Of a stretch of 14,365 nt of DNA, positions 1-7,994 are shown piece after piece. Location: positions 1 through 14,365 of the forward strand of contig JACKNX010000036.1 of NCBI GenBank assembly GCA_024234635.1, read 5' to 3'. The stretch comes from Pseudomonadales bacterium (GTDB taxonomy: Bacteria; Pseudomonadota; Gammaproteobacteria; Pseudomonadales; Azotimanducaceae). Position 1 is the stretch's first letter; every line of letters begins with the position of its first letter. A program made the position numbers and the translations under genes. The notes under the pieces were generated by a model, which did not search any database, was not told the origin of the DNA, and saw nothing but the letters and a program-made list of their open reading frames with translations.

Positions 1-290
1 GCGGCCGTGGTGTCGTCCTTGTCGATTTCGTCGGGAATCAGCGTCCAGATCGCCATGCCGATGAACGAGAGACCGAGGACCCAGCGCAGTACGTCCGCGC
101 TCACGTTGGCACTGATCCAGGTACCGAGCACGCCGGCAAGGCTATGGTTGACGGTGGTGGCCACGAGGATGCCGAGGATGATCGGCAGCGGCTTCTTGAA
201 GCGTGCGGCGAAAACGAAGGCCAGCAACTGGGTCTTGTCGCCGACCTCGGCGAGGGCAACAACTCCCGTCGAGACCAGAAATGGTTCCAT
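1..290 (-). CDS. TMEM165/GDT1 (UPF0016) family divalent cation exporter, N-terminal part (runs off window)
   Basis: The first 96 or so residues of an integral membrane protein are encoded here; the rest lies left of position 1. The start is the ATG at 288-290, giving MEPFLVSTGVVALAEVGDKT. The E-x-G-D-K-T motif at residues 15-20 is the signature of the UPF0016/GDT1 family, whose bacterial members export Mn2+ (or Ca2+/Mn2+). It sits in a first hydrophobic segment; two further hydrophobic stretches follow, around residues 35-55 and 68-85. The family normally carries two such motifs, so the second should lie outside the window. The 200-bp leader contains a yybP-ykoY-type manganese riboswitch, which independently supports Mn2+ export. 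No good Shine-Dalgarno sequence is visible directly before the ATG, which fits a leader-controlled gene. Family is sure; Mn2+ as substrate is inferred. Confidence 0.9.
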   Translation of the reverse strand, partial: MEPFLVSTGVVALAEVGDKTQLLAFVFAARFKKPLPIILGILVATTVNHSLAGVLGTWISANVSADVLRWVLGLSFIGMAIWTLIPDEIDKDDTTA

Positions 291-317
291 CGAAGTATCC
301 GGGCCCGGCGGCAGACG

Positions 318-463
318 AATGATCACGACTCATCCCGGCCACATCGGATGCGTCGTGATCAATGGTCTCGCCAAGCCCCAGTACCGCTTGCGCCACGACC
401 TGCCGGTCAAGTGTGTTGACGCAAGCCTCTTCGATGCCGAAGAGCAGCTACTCCCCAATGAGG
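318..463 (-). ncRNA. yybP-ykoY-type manganese riboswitch in the leader of the UPF0016 gene
   Basis: Read on the minus strand, the leader has the conserved loop GGGGAGTAGC (447-456), a hairpin GCTCTTC/GAAGAGG, then GTCAACA, a variable stem, and CTTGGCGAGACC (364-375). These elements, in this order, are what is conserved in the yybP-ykoY Mn2+ aptamer; the GGGGAGUAG and AGACC-like loops form the metal site in known structures. Directly after the aptamer is a long hairpin (arms 352-361 and 320-329, TGATCACGAC pairing perfectly, with five more inner pairs CATCC/GGATG). No U-tract follows it, so control of translation is more likely than intrinsic termination; this is inference. The gene downstream is a typical yybP-ykoY target. 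Exact ends are approximate. Confidence 0.82.
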
Positions 464-468
464 CGCGG

Positions 469-500
469 ATTGTAGCAGGCAGCAGGCGACAAGCGGTCAA
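469..500 (-). promoter_or_regulatory. Possible sigma70 promoter of the riboswitch-UPF0016 transcript
   Basis: On the minus strand TTGACC (495-500) and TACAAT (469-474) are separated by 20 bp, longer than the optimum. The predicted start, near 462, would fall just before the aptamer. The hexamers are good and the position is right, but the spacing is poor. Confidence 0.4.
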
Positions 501-507
501 CTCGCTG

Positions 508-1575
508 TCAGCCCGCGCGCTGCAACGTCTCGACCGCGTTGCGTGCGAGCCTGGCCTCCTCGGGCGTGCGCAGCGGGTAATCGGTCGGCAGGTTCAGCGT
601 GGTCAGCAATCCACCCCAGCGTTCACGCAGGCGGTCACCGATTTCCTCGAGCCTGCCGATGGTGGCGAACTCCTCGGCCATCTCGTCCGGGATCAGGCGC
701 GTCATGTCTTCCCAGCGCCCCTCGACCGAGAGTGCGTGCAAGCGGTCGCCGAGTTCCTGCCAACCGTGCACCTCGAACACGCGACGATAGGTTCGCGTCG
801 ATGCGTAGAACGCCACGCGTCGTTTCAGCAGCTTGCGCTCTTCGTCGAGTTCGGCCTCGTCGCGCCCGGTGACCACGACGGGTGCGCCGATGATGTCGAT
901 TTCGGACATATCACGCCCGGCCCGGTGCGTGCCTTTTTCCACTGCCGGCAGCATGACTTCGCGCAGGTAGCGTGCCGTGATGACCGGATGTGCGAATACT
1001 CCGTCAGCCAGTTCACCGGCCAGTCGCGCCATGTACGGGTTCACGGCAGCCAGGTGGATGGGAATCTTCGGATGTGCGATTGGTTCGGGCGCAAAGACCG
1101 GTGGCAGCATCGAGAAGCGATAGTGTGCACCCTCGAACCAGCGTGGTTTGCCGGGATTCTGGAAGCTTTCGAACATCGCTTGCAGGCACTGCACGTACTC
1201 GCGCATGCGCGGTCCGGGTGCCGAGGTCCACGGGGTGGCGTAGCGGCGCTCGTTGTGACCCTTCACCTGCGTGCCGAGCCCGAGCGAAAAGCGTCCGCCG
1301 GACAGGCGTTGCAGGTCCCAGGCCATCTGCGCGGTGACCATCGGGCTGCGCGGAAAACTGACCGCAATGCCGGTTGCGAGTCCCACGTGACTCGTGTGCT
1401 CGGCAGCGATCAGCAGGGGAAAAAAGGGGTCATGGCCGGCCGTTTCGGACGACAGGATGCCGTCGAAACCCAACTCCTCGATCCGTCTGGCGCTTGCGGC
1501 AAGGCCACGGAAGCCGAGTTCCTCGGGGTCGCGGCTGAAGCTGTAGCCTTCGATCAGGGCGATACCGACGCGCAT
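508..1575 (-). CDS. Luciferase-like (LLM class, F420-type) oxidoreductase
   Basis: A 355-residue protein of the bacterial luciferase-like monooxygenase superfamily, a TIM-barrel fold that uses F420 or FMN for hydride transfer or oxygenation. Visible hallmarks are the N-terminal MRVGIALIEGY strand, ARRIEELGFDGILSSET (about residues 28-44), the segment TGIAVSFPRSPMVTAQMAWDL (about 68-88), RFSLGLGTQVKGHNERRY (about 94-111), and PIHLAAVNPYMARLAGELADG (about 171-191). Full length and layout resemble the TIGR03617-like F420-dependent subgroup. The start is well supported: AGGAGG lies 8 nt before the ATG at 1573-1575. The substrate is unknown, and the cofactor cannot be settled from sequence by eye. 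It stands alone, divergent from gcd and upstream of the UPF0016 riboswitch. Confidence 0.85.
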   Translation of the reverse strand: MRVGIALIEGYSFSRDPEELGFRGLAASARRIEELGFDGILSSETAGHDPFFPLLIAAEHTSHVGLATGIAVSFPRSPMVTAQMAWDLQRLSGGRFSLGLGTQVKGHNERRYATPWTSAPGPRMREYVQCLQAMFESFQNPGKPRWFEGAHYRFSMLPPVFAPEPIAHPKIPIHLAAVNPYMARLAGELADGVFAHPVITARYLREVMLPAVEKGTHRAGRDMSEIDIIGAPVVVTGRDEAELDEERKLLKRRVAFYASTRTYRRVFEVHGWQELGDRLHALSVEGRWEDMTRLIPDEMAEEFATIGRLEEIGDRLRERWGGLLTTLNLPTDYPLRTPEEARLARNAVETLQRAG

Positions 1576-2004
1576 GCGGTTTGCCTCCTGGTTGGCAATA
1601 TGGGTGTTGTTGTCAGCTTATCGTTGCGACGCGGGAAACCTCAACCAGGGACGCGTCGCCAGGGATGCGCAGTGCGCGCTTGCGCAGGGGTGTCTCCGCA
1701 GTTTCCAGTCGGGCGCCGGGTCGGCAATGTAGCGGAGGCTGGCCCGGTCTGCGTGGCAGTTCGCACTCTGCGTTGCCCCCGTTGCAATGACGCCATCAGG
1801 CGGGGCGTGGTTCGGCGAATTGTCCTCGATTGGCAAAGCTGGTTTTACCCGAGCATACTGCTGCCGAGCAGTTTCAGTCGGGCTGGCTGGTCATCGGGCA
1901 ACACCACGCGCAGCTGCATCCAGGCTTGCAGGTGTGGCGATGGATGCCAGCAACCCGGCGATGCTATCGAAGGATGGCACGGGATACCTGATGAGGTGCG
2001 TGTA
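1576..2004. other. Divergent intergenic region between the LLM oxidoreductase and gcd
   Basis: About 430 bp with no convincing gene in any frame. It must hold the promoters of both divergent genes. A weak candidate for gcd is TTGGCA, 17 bp, GCATAC on the plus strand (about 1830-1857). A small perfect hairpin ACTGCT-GCCG-AGCAGT lies at 1857-1872 and could be an operator. Nothing stronger is visible. Confidence 0.4.
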
Positions 2005-4353
2005 TTGAACAAGGAACCGAACCGCATCCTTGCCGCCGTCGTCGGTCTGGCCGTTCTGGCGTACGGGATATCGCTCAGCCTCGCGGGCGGTTGGCTGATG
2101 TCTAGGGGTGGCACGGCCTATTACCTTGCAGCGGGTCTTGGAACCGTTCTTGCCGGTGTGCTGGTGGCACGCAGGCGGCGTCGTGGTTTGCTCGTCTATC
2201 TCGGCGTCGTTCTGTTGACGCTGATCTGGGCGGTGCGTGAGACGGGTATCGATCTGTGGCTGACCCTGCCCCGTGTGGGCGTGCCGCTCGTGGTCGGCGT
2301 GGTTGCATGGGCGCCGTGGTGGCTCGTGGGGTGCGCGCCGGCGGCGAGTGATCGCACGTCGTTGCGTTGGGGCGCAGGCATTTTGGGCGGTGTTGTCGCG
2401 ATTGCTGCCATGGGCTGGTTTGCCTTCCACAACAACCATTCGGGCAATGCCGATACCACGCTGGCGCAGGGCACGGCGATGCACGGTGATGCGGCGCAAT
2501 GGCTGCACTATGGCAACGATCTGGGCGCGAGTCGCTTTTCTCCGGCCGATCAGATCACGACGGCCAATGCCAGCCGGCTGGAAGTGGCCTGGGTCATGCG
2601 TATGGGCGCGCTGCGCCATCTCAAGCAGGGCAATCACCCAGCGCTTGAGACCACGCCGCTCAAGGTGGGTTCGACGCTGTATGTCTGCACCCCCGAGAGT
2701 ACCGTCATCGCCGTGGACGCGGTGACGGGCACGGAACGCTGGCGCCATGATCCGCAGCCGGACATGACTGGCATGAGTACGATTACCTGCCGGGGGGTCG
2801 CTTACCATGAGGCACCCGGTGCTGCGGAATGTCCGCAGCGGATCATTGCGCCGGTAATCGACGGGAAGCTGGTTGCCCTCGATGCGCAAAGCGGAGCACC
2901 TTGCCAATCCTTCGGCAGGAACGGAGCGATAGACCTGCACGAAGGGCTGGGCGAGGTCTTGCCTGGCTACTATGGCCTGACGTCGCCGCCGACGATCGTG
3001 AACGGCGTCATCGTCGTGGGCGGTGCGATCAAGGACAACGCATCGGTTGACGAACCCTCCGGGGTGATCCGGGGCTATGACGCGGTGACGGGCGTCCTGC
3101 GCTGGGCGTGGGATCCGGCCGTCGCGCCCGATGCGCCACCTGCGGCGCTGGGGCAGGTGTATACGCGCGGGGCGCCGAACGCCTGGGGCGTGGCCAGTGG
3201 CGATGCGGCACTGGGGCTGGTCTATGTCGGCATGGGCAATGCCACCCCCGATTTCTTCGGCGGGCTGAAGGACGATGACAAGGCCCGCTACGCCAGTTCG
3301 GTGACCGCGCTCGATGTCGCGACCGGGCGTCCGCGCTGGTCGTTCCAGACCGTGCATCGCGATATCTGGGACTACGATATCGCAGCACAGGCAACGCTGG
3401 TGGATATCGACACGCCGAAGGGAAAGGTCCCTGCGCTGATACAGGCGACCAAAAGCGGCCAGCTCTTCGTGCTGGACCGACGAACCGGTGAGCCCGTGAC
3501 GCCGCTGGAGACGCGGCCAACCCCGCGCGGCGCGGTGCCGGGTGAAATCCTGGCGCCAGCGCAACCGTTTCCGACGACATTGCCGTCGCTCGTACCGCCC
3601 GAACTGTCGGAAGCCTCCATGTGGGGGCTTACGCCCTTCGATCAGGTGTGGTGCCGCGCTCGCTTCCTCGAAACCCGTTATGAAGGGATGTTCACGCCGC
3701 CTTCAGTGCGGGGCACGCTGGTCTACCCCTCATCCGTCGGTGGCGTGAACTGGGGAGGGGTGTCGATCGATCCGGAACGACAACGGTTGTTCGTCAACTC
3801 GAACCGCATCGCCCAGATCTGGACGCTGGTCCCCCACAGCGAGAAGGAAGAGGCGATCGCCGAGGGCAAGCGGAAGAAGCAGCTGTTGCAGGAACAGGGC
3901 TATTACCAGGAACAGGCCGGGACACCCTATGGTGTGGCCCTCGAAATGTTTCTGTCACCGCTGGGCATCCCGTGCACGCCGCCGCCCTGGGGGGTGCTGG
4001 AAGCCTTCGATCTGAAGGACAGGACGCGTCTCTGGTCGCGCCCGTTGGGGGGCACCCGTGACCAGTCGTCTCTCGGAATCGATGTGACGTTGGGCACGCC
4101 CAACTTCGGTGGGTCACTGGTCACGCGGGGTGGCCTGACTTTCATCGGCGCCGCCGCCGAAAACCGGGTTCGTGCATTCGACAGCCAGACGGGCGCGCTC
4201 AAATGGCAGGCAGATGTACCTGCCGGGCCGCAGGCAACCCCAATGACCTACGTGGAGAACGGACGGCAGTACGTCGTATTCGCTGTTGGCGGTTCCGCCA
4301 TGCTGGGTACCAGGCAGGGGGATTATCTGATCGCTTTTGCACTGCCGCAGTAA
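2005..4353 (+). CDS. gcd: Membrane-bound PQQ-dependent glucose dehydrogenase (quinoprotein)
   Basis: This enzyme oxidises glucose (or related aldoses) to the lactone on the periplasmic side and passes electrons to ubiquinone. TTG at 2005 is chosen as start: GAGGTG (1994-1999) is suitably spaced and the 782-residue product matches the usual length (about 796 in E. coli). The open frame runs far upstream without a credible start. Five hydrophobic segments (about 8-30, 38-55, 60-77, 88-108, 121-140) form the membrane domain. The PQQ beta-propeller follows, starting near HYGNDLGASRFSPADQI. YHE at 267-269 matches E. coli His262. HRDIWDYD at 451-458 holds the catalytic Asp (D456), and K483 in ATKSGQ lies 27 residues later, exactly the D466-K493 spacing in E. 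coli. The C-terminal blades (TLGTPNFGGSL, PMTYVENGRQYVVFAVGG) are complete. No pqq biosynthesis genes are nearby. Confidence 0.95.
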   Translation: MNKEPNRILAAVVGLAVLAYGISLSLAGGWLMSRGGTAYYLAAGLGTVLAGVLVARRRRRGLLVYLGVVLLTLIWAVRETGIDLWLTLPRVGVPLVVGVVAWAPWWLVGCAPAASDRTSLRWGAGILGGVVAIAAMGWFAFHNNHSGNADTTLAQGTAMHGDAAQWLHYGNDLGASRFSPADQITTANASRLEVAWVMRMGALRHLKQGNHPALETTPLKVGSTLYVCTPESTVIAVDAVTGTERWRHDPQPDMTGMSTITCRGVAYHEAPGAAECPQRIIAPVIDGKLVALDAQSGAPCQSFGRNGAIDLHEGLGEVLPGYYGLTSPPTIVNGVIVVGGAIKDNASVDEPSGVIRGYDAVTGVLRWAWDPAVAPDAPPAALGQVYTRGAPNAWGVASGDAALGLVYVGMGNATPDFFGGLKDDDKARYASSVTALDVATGRPRWSFQTVHRDIWDYDIAAQATLVDIDTPKGKVPALIQATKSGQLFVLDRRTGEPVTPLETRPTPRGAVPGEILAPAQPFPTTLPSLVPPELSEASMWGLTPFDQVWCRARFLETRYEGMFTPPSVRGTLVYPSSVGGVNWGGVSIDPERQRLFVNSNRIAQIWTLVPHSEKEEAIAEGKRKKQLLQEQGYYQEQAGTPYGVALEMFLSPLGIPCTPPPWGVLEAFDLKDRTRLWSRPLGGTRDQSSLGIDVTLGTPNFGGSLVTRGGLTFIGAAAENRVRAFDSQTGALKWQADVPAGPQATPMTYVENGRQYVVFAVGGSAMLGTRQGDYLIAFALPQ

Positions 4354-4379
4354 CGGTGAAGGCGTTGGTTGGCCCGCCG

Positions 4380-4660
4380 TCACACCGTGTCGAGTTCGTG
4401 CATCCACGCCGGTGTGTCGCTCTGACCATGCAACACGCGCCAGATGTCGATTTGTTCAGGGCGCTCGATGTGTAGAGCACGACGTACGGGTGGTGCGCCA
4501 GCGACCAGGCACGCCGCCCTGGCAGGTTGAGTTCATGGGTGTGGCGCGGTGCGCCAGTGCCCGGGCGGCATCCGATGTGGGTGTATGCCTGCTCGACGGC
4601 TTCGAAGGCAAGCTCGCCGCCACCCGAACAGTCGATTACCTGCACACGCAGGCAGAAGGT
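4380..4660 (-). pseudogene. Frameshifted ParE/RelE-type toxin remnant
   Basis: Minus-strand translation gives GGGELAFEAVEQAYTHIG, then HELNLPGRRAWSLAHHPYVVLY, in one frame. It then continues in another frame as IERPEQIDIWRVLHGQSD and PAWMHELDTV up to a stop at 4380-4382. Together these match the C-terminal two thirds of ParE/RelE toxins (the LPGLRxWPLxxxPYLVFY ... IDVWRVLHGxxDIPAW pattern). The frame break is at about 4468-4474. The N-terminal strand and first helix before the GGGE segment are not recognisable, and no antitoxin gene is present, so the locus looks dead. It converges on the 3' end of gcd, which stops 27 bp away. Confidence 0.7.
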
Positions 4661-4870
4661 ACGCGATGCGGTGGTGAACGACTCGGGGCTGCGTTTTGGC
4701 CTGGATGTGACGTGCAACGTGGTCACGATCGTCGAGCCGGCGATTGTGTCCACGATCGCACGAGGTCAATACTGGCGTACGGAAAGATATAACGTCTTCG
4801 TTTGACCGCTTACGCTGCGTGGAACCCCGGCGGATTTCGCCGACTCGCCACTTTGTACAGGAATCCGCCG

Positions 4871-5848
4871 ATGGCTGGTGCCAGCTTGTTGACCTTGCTT
4901 GATGATATTGCCGCCATTCTCGATGACGTGGCGCTCATGACCAAAGTCGCAGCCAAGAAGAGCGCAGCGATCGCCGATGATGTCACGACCATGACCAAAG
5001 TGGCGACCCAGAAGACAGCCGGTGTCCTCGGTGATGACCTGGCGCTCAATGCCCAGCAGGTTGCGGACGTGCGTGCGGATCGAGAGCTTCCCGTAGTGTG
5101 GGCGGTGGCCAAGGGGTCGCTGATCAACAAATGCATTCTGGTTCCCGCCGCCTTGCTCATCAGCGCATTGCTGCCCAGCTTGATCACGCCACTGTTGATG
5201 CTGGGTGGAGCGTTTTTGTGCTTTGAAGGTGCAGAAAAGCTGCTGCACAAGTTATTGCACAGCAAGGCGGATGACGAAGCGGCTCACGTCCAGCACGCTC
5301 GTGCCAATGCCAGCCAGAGCGTGGATTTGGTTGCCATGGAAAAGGACAAGATAAAAGGCGCTGTGCGTACGGATTTCATCCTGTCGGCGGAAATCATCGT
5401 CATCGCTCTGGGCACGGTCGCTGCGGCCAGCTTCGTGCAACAGGTGGCCGTTCTGGTCGCCATTGCCGTTCTCATGACGGTGGGGGTTTACGGCCTGGTG
5501 GGAGGCATCGTCAAGATCGACGATTTGGGCCTTTGGTTGGGTCGCAAACCCCAGGCTGCGGCACAAGTGCTCGGGCGTTTCTTGCTGGCGTTGGCTCCCT
5601 GGCTGATGAAATTTCTGGCCATCGCAGGCACCGCAGCCATGTTTCTGGTGGGGGGAGGAATCCTGGTGCACGGCATCAAGTTTTTGCACCATGCCGTGGA
5701 AGGCGCGGCACAAGCCGTTGCTCAGGGCAGCATGGGGTGGCTGTGGCAGGCTCTCGCAAGCAATGGGCTCAACGCCGTCGTCGGAGCCTTGGCAGGATTG
5801 TTGGTACTGGGTGCAGTACAGATGGCGCAGCGCATGCGGCAAGCGTGA
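4871..5848 (+). CDS. DUF808 / YedI family inner-membrane protein
   Basis: A 325-residue protein matching the DUF808 (YedI) family throughout. The N-terminus MAGASLLTLLDDIAAILDDV followed by ALMTKVAAKKSAAIADDV is its most conserved stretch, and GDDLALNAQQV, REVPVVW-like RELPVVWAVAKGSLINK and the later AEIIVIALGTV segment follow in order. Hydrophobic, probably membrane-spanning, segments lie at about 88-118, 171-187, 189-213, 237-266 and 300-318. The start ATG at 4871 is preceded by AGGAA at a good distance; an in-frame extension back to 4802 lacks family similarity. The biochemical role is not established. The gene stands alone, 38 bp before a GNAT gene on the same strand, so the two may be co-transcribed. 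Confidence 0.92.
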   Translation: MAGASLLTLLDDIAAILDDVALMTKVAAKKSAAIADDVTTMTKVATQKTAGVLGDDLALNAQQVADVRADRELPVVWAVAKGSLINKCILVPAALLISALLPSLITPLLMLGGAFLCFEGAEKLLHKLLHSKADDEAAHVQHARANASQSVDLVAMEKDKIKGAVRTDFILSAEIIVIALGTVAAASFVQQVAVLVAIAVLMTVGVYGLVGGIVKIDDLGLWLGRKPQAAAQVLGRFLLALAPWLMKFLAIAGTAAMFLVGGGILVHGIKFLHHAVEGAAQAVAQGSMGWLWQALASNGLNAVVGALAGLLVLGAVQMAQRMRQA

Positions 5849-5886
5849 AATCCGGCTGCTGGCCTTGAATCGAGGCGGGGGTACCC

Positions 5887-6393
5887 ATGCCAGCAAAAAT
5901 CCGAGACGAAGTGCCAGCGGATGTACTGGCCATCGAGACCGTCACGGTTGCGGCCTTTTTGAGTGCGACACACACCAGTCATACCGAGCAGTACGTCGTG
6001 AACGCACTGCGACGCGCGGGTGCGCTCTCGATCTCCCTCGTGGCCGAGATCGATGACGTGCTGGTCGGTCACGTGGCGCTGTCACCCGTGAACATCAGTG
6101 ATGGCAGCGCGCATTGGTTCGGTTTGGGCCCGATCTCGGTACTTCCCGCGCGCCAGCGCGGTGGCATTGGCTCCGCTCTGATGCAGGCAGCACTGGCCGC
6201 CCTGCGGCAGCAGAGCGCCCAGGGGTGCGTGCTGCTGGGTGACCCGAGCTATTACGGCCGCTTCGGCTTTCGCGCCAGCCCCGACCTGGTTCTCCCGGGT
6301 GTGCCACCTGAGTATTTCCAGGCGTTGCCCCTTGGACCGATGACGCCGCGCGGCATCGTCACCTACCACCTGGCGTTCGAGGCCACAAGCTGA
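5887..6393 (+). CDS. GNAT-family N-acetyltransferase (YhbS-like)
   Basis: A 168-residue acetyltransferase that would transfer an acetyl group from acetyl-CoA to an unknown amine. The acetyl-CoA binding motif is clear: LGPISVLPARQRGGIGSALM at residues 80-99, with the R/Q-x-x-G-x-G/A loop as QRGGIG. LVAEIDDVLVGHVALSPV (51-68) is the preceding beta-hairpin. GCVLLGDPSYYGRFGFR (113-129) is typical of the YhbS-like subgroup (COG3153). The start ATG at 5887 has a purine-rich GAGGCGGGG just upstream. The last 31 bp overlap the 3' end of hipA on the opposite strand, so it marks the edge between stable and accessory DNA. Substrate unknown. Confidence 0.88.
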   Translation: MPAKIRDEVPADVLAIETVTVAAFLSATHTSHTEQYVVNALRRAGALSISLVAEIDDVLVGHVALSPVNISDGSAHWFGLGPISVLPARQRGGIGSALMQAALAALRQQSAQGCVLLGDPSYYGRFGFRASPDLVLPGVPPEYFQALPLGPMTPRGIVTYHLAFEATS

Positions 6394-7634
6394 AGCGAGG
6401 TCAGGGCGCAGCGTTGTTCAATCAAGGTATTGATTTGCTCAACCACGGCATTGCCAGCAAAACTGTGTCCGGGGTCAGACTGGAGCTTGCGCGCCGTCGC
6501 AGGCAGTAACTTTGCCAGCTCCAGAATGCGCCGTTTAGCCTGCGCCTTGGTAAAGCCTACGCCTTCGGCGAACTGCTCCCAATGCTGCGCCTGGACTTCG
6601 CTGAACTTGTACTTGCTGCCGATTTTCATCGCCATCTTCTGCGTCAGTGTTGGATACACAGCAGTCGAGAGCGTGTCGTAAAACGGTGCCAGAACGGGAG
6701 CCTTGGCTGAGTACAGCAGAGAGAAATTCTTGGCGTGCGCATCATGATTACCAATCAGCGCATTGAAAATCACGTAGTCGAGCAGTCGCAGGACTTGCGG
6801 CGCACTGGGGCGTGTCGCACTGCGCACCAGATCAAAGCACTGCGCCAGATCCGGGCCACCTTCATTCTGGTATTTCATTTCGGGCACCACGCCCAGTGCC
6901 TGGCAAAAGTCCTCTTGATGAAGCCGTTGCCGGTGCCCCTGGGTATCGATCAGTCGGTCGTAGCGCTCAACCAGCAGAAAGGAGCGATCCAATACCTGGT
7001 GAATTCTTGATTTCGCCGGCTTGAGCCGCATGGCATCAGCCAGTGCCATGCAGAATCCCTCGTTGGTCACACTGTCGGGGACGGCGTGAATGGCCGGTTT
7101 CAGGATATGGGAGCTGGGTGTACCGCCCCGGGGCAACCCGATGCGCGCACCATCGAAAACCACGGGCAACTTGTCTTGGGCACCGGCCAAGGAAAGCCGC
7201 AAGCCGTCTTTGCCTGCCAGCATGGGGCGACGCGGCAATTCATCCAGAATGGCCACGACTTCCTCGTCGCTCAGCCATTGAACGCCATCGCTGCGGTTCG
7301 GCACAGGCAAAGCCTGCCCAGGCTCAAGGAACGTCACGGCTCCGGCGCATTCGCCGCCGATGTGGTCCAGCAGCGCAAAGTCGTTCTGGTCAGACACCTG
7401 AAACTGTTGCGCAATCAGGCGGCGCATCTGCCCTTCGGGTAGAAGACCGGCAAAGAACGGGCGCGTTTTGCGATCGTCGAACGGCTCCGCCTGCAGGGGC
7501 AGCGAGGCGGACAAGGCAACGGCGTTTTTGTGTGACAGCCTATCGGGTGCGTAGCAAAAACTTAGTCGCCCATCGACCAAGGCCAACGTGCCGACACGAT
7601 CGGCGAAAAGCCAGACTTCCAGCTCATGCGCCAT
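6363..7634 (-). CDS. hipA: HipA-family serine/threonine kinase toxin
   Basis: A 423-residue kinase toxin. E. coli HipA phosphorylates glutamyl-tRNA synthetase and induces dormancy; the target here is not shown. The N-terminal subdomain (HipA_N) includes FFAGLLPEGQMRRLIAQQF (60-78). The kinase core has LSLAGAQDK at 147-155, with S148 corresponding to the autophosphorylated Ser150 of E. coli; HILKP with K179 (ATP-binding Lys181); the catalytic loop GNHDAHAKN at 295-303 with D298 (Asp309); and FYDTLS with D320 (Asp332). All key residues are present, so it should be active. The ATG at 7632-7634 is chosen because GAGAGG lies 9 nt upstream; an ATG three codons earlier has no spacing from it. It overlaps the end of hipB by 11 bp, implying translational coupling. 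Its 3' end overlaps the GNAT gene by 31 bp. Confidence 0.93.
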   Translation of the reverse strand: MAHELEVWLFADRVGTLALVDGRLSFCYAPDRLSHKNAVALSASLPLQAEPFDDRKTRPFFAGLLPEGQMRRLIAQQFQVSDQNDFALLDHIGGECAGAVTFLEPGQALPVPNRSDGVQWLSDEEVVAILDELPRRPMLAGKDGLRLSLAGAQDKLPVVFDGARIGLPRGGTPSSHILKPAIHAVPDSVTNEGFCMALADAMRLKPAKSRIHQVLDRSFLLVERYDRLIDTQGHRQRLHQEDFCQALGVVPEMKYQNEGGPDLAQCFDLVRSATRPSAPQVLRLLDYVIFNALIGNHDAHAKNFSLLYSAKAPVLAPFYDTLSTAVYPTLTQKMAMKIGSKYKFSEVQAQHWEQFAEGVGFTKAQAKRRILELAKLLPATARKLQSDPGHSFAGNAVVEQINTLIEQRCALTSLQLVASNARW

Positions 7635-7884
7635 GGCCGTCATCCTCTCGTTGAGTGTCGGAAGCATCAGATGGCAATCCACTCAACTGGACCTCACCAC
7701 CCAGGGCATCAATGACCCGCAGCACGTTTTCCAGCCGCAAGGTGGGTTTGCCTGCTTCAAGATCGACAATGAAGCGCACGCCCACCCCAGCTGCCAGCGC
7801 CAACTGGGGCTGGGTCAGCCCGAGTTGCTTGCGAGCGGCACGCAGTGCACGCCCTAGTTGTTGAGGTGATCGAATGGATGTCAT
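7624..7884 (-). CDS. hipB: HipB-like XRE-family antitoxin and repressor
   Basis: An 86-residue protein with a Cro/C1-type helix-turn-helix at about residues 9-65: LGRALRAARKQLGLTQPQLA, then LAAGVGVRFIVDLEAGK and VLRVIDALGGEV. The Q-L-A-x-x-A-G-V and D-L-E-x-G-K signatures are those of HipB antitoxins. It would bind HipA and repress its own operon. The start ATG at 7882-7884 lies about 20 nt after the predicted transcription start, and no strong Shine-Dalgarno sequence is seen. The tail SDASDTQREDDGHGA is short and hydrophilic, like the degradable tails of other HipB proteins. Three palindromes upstream are probable binding sites. Confidence 0.92.
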   Translation of the reverse strand: MTSIRSPQQLGRALRAARKQLGLTQPQLALAAGVGVRFIVDLEAGKPTLRLENVLRVIDALGGEVQLSGLPSDASDTQREDDGHGA

Positions 7885-7895
7885 GGCTTGTTCAG

Positions 7896-7911
7896 TTTCC
7901 CGTTCGGGAAA
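7896..7911. promoter_or_regulatory. HipB operator O1
   Basis: Perfect palindrome TTTCCCGTTCGGGAAA apart from the two central bases. It covers the predicted transcription start of hipBA, 12 bp before the hipB start codon. Confidence 0.75.
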
Positions 7912-7939
7912 TTATCAACCACAACCGGACTATGTGCAA
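7911..7939 (-). promoter_or_regulatory. hipBA promoter (sigma70 type)
   Basis: On the minus strand TTGCAC (7934-7939), exactly 17 bp, then GATAAT (7911-7916). The -10 box touches operator O1, and the predicted start near 7904 lies inside O1. The -35 box lies just downstream of O2, so repressor on either site would block RNA polymerase. Confidence 0.75.
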
Positions 7940-7945
7940 ACGATA

Positions 7946-7961
7946 TTTCCCGATCGGGAAT
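7946..7961. promoter_or_regulatory. HipB operator O2
   Basis: TTTCCCGATCGGGAAT, palindromic over 14 bp, immediately upstream of the -35 box. Its start is 50 bp from the start of O1. Confidence 0.75.
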
Positions 7962-7994
7962 GTTCAGTGTGGTTAGGGCATAACTTGCCTTTTG

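Noticed and set aside
7..2004. Continuous plus-strand open frame upstream of and joined to gcd (about 665 extra codons)
   Set aside because: It is antisense to the UPF0016, riboswitch and LLM regions, is rich in Arg/Ala without domain similarity, and is the result of high GC. The gcd family length and the Shine-Dalgarno fix the start at 2005.
1891..3564. 557-codon minus-strand open frame within gcd
   Set aside because: Antisense shadow of a clearly conserved gene; low-complexity Arg/His-rich product.
4203..4805. Several short plus-strand frames between gcd and the DUF808 gene
   Set aside because: No start signals or similarity; the minus strand of this stretch carries the ParE-like remnant.
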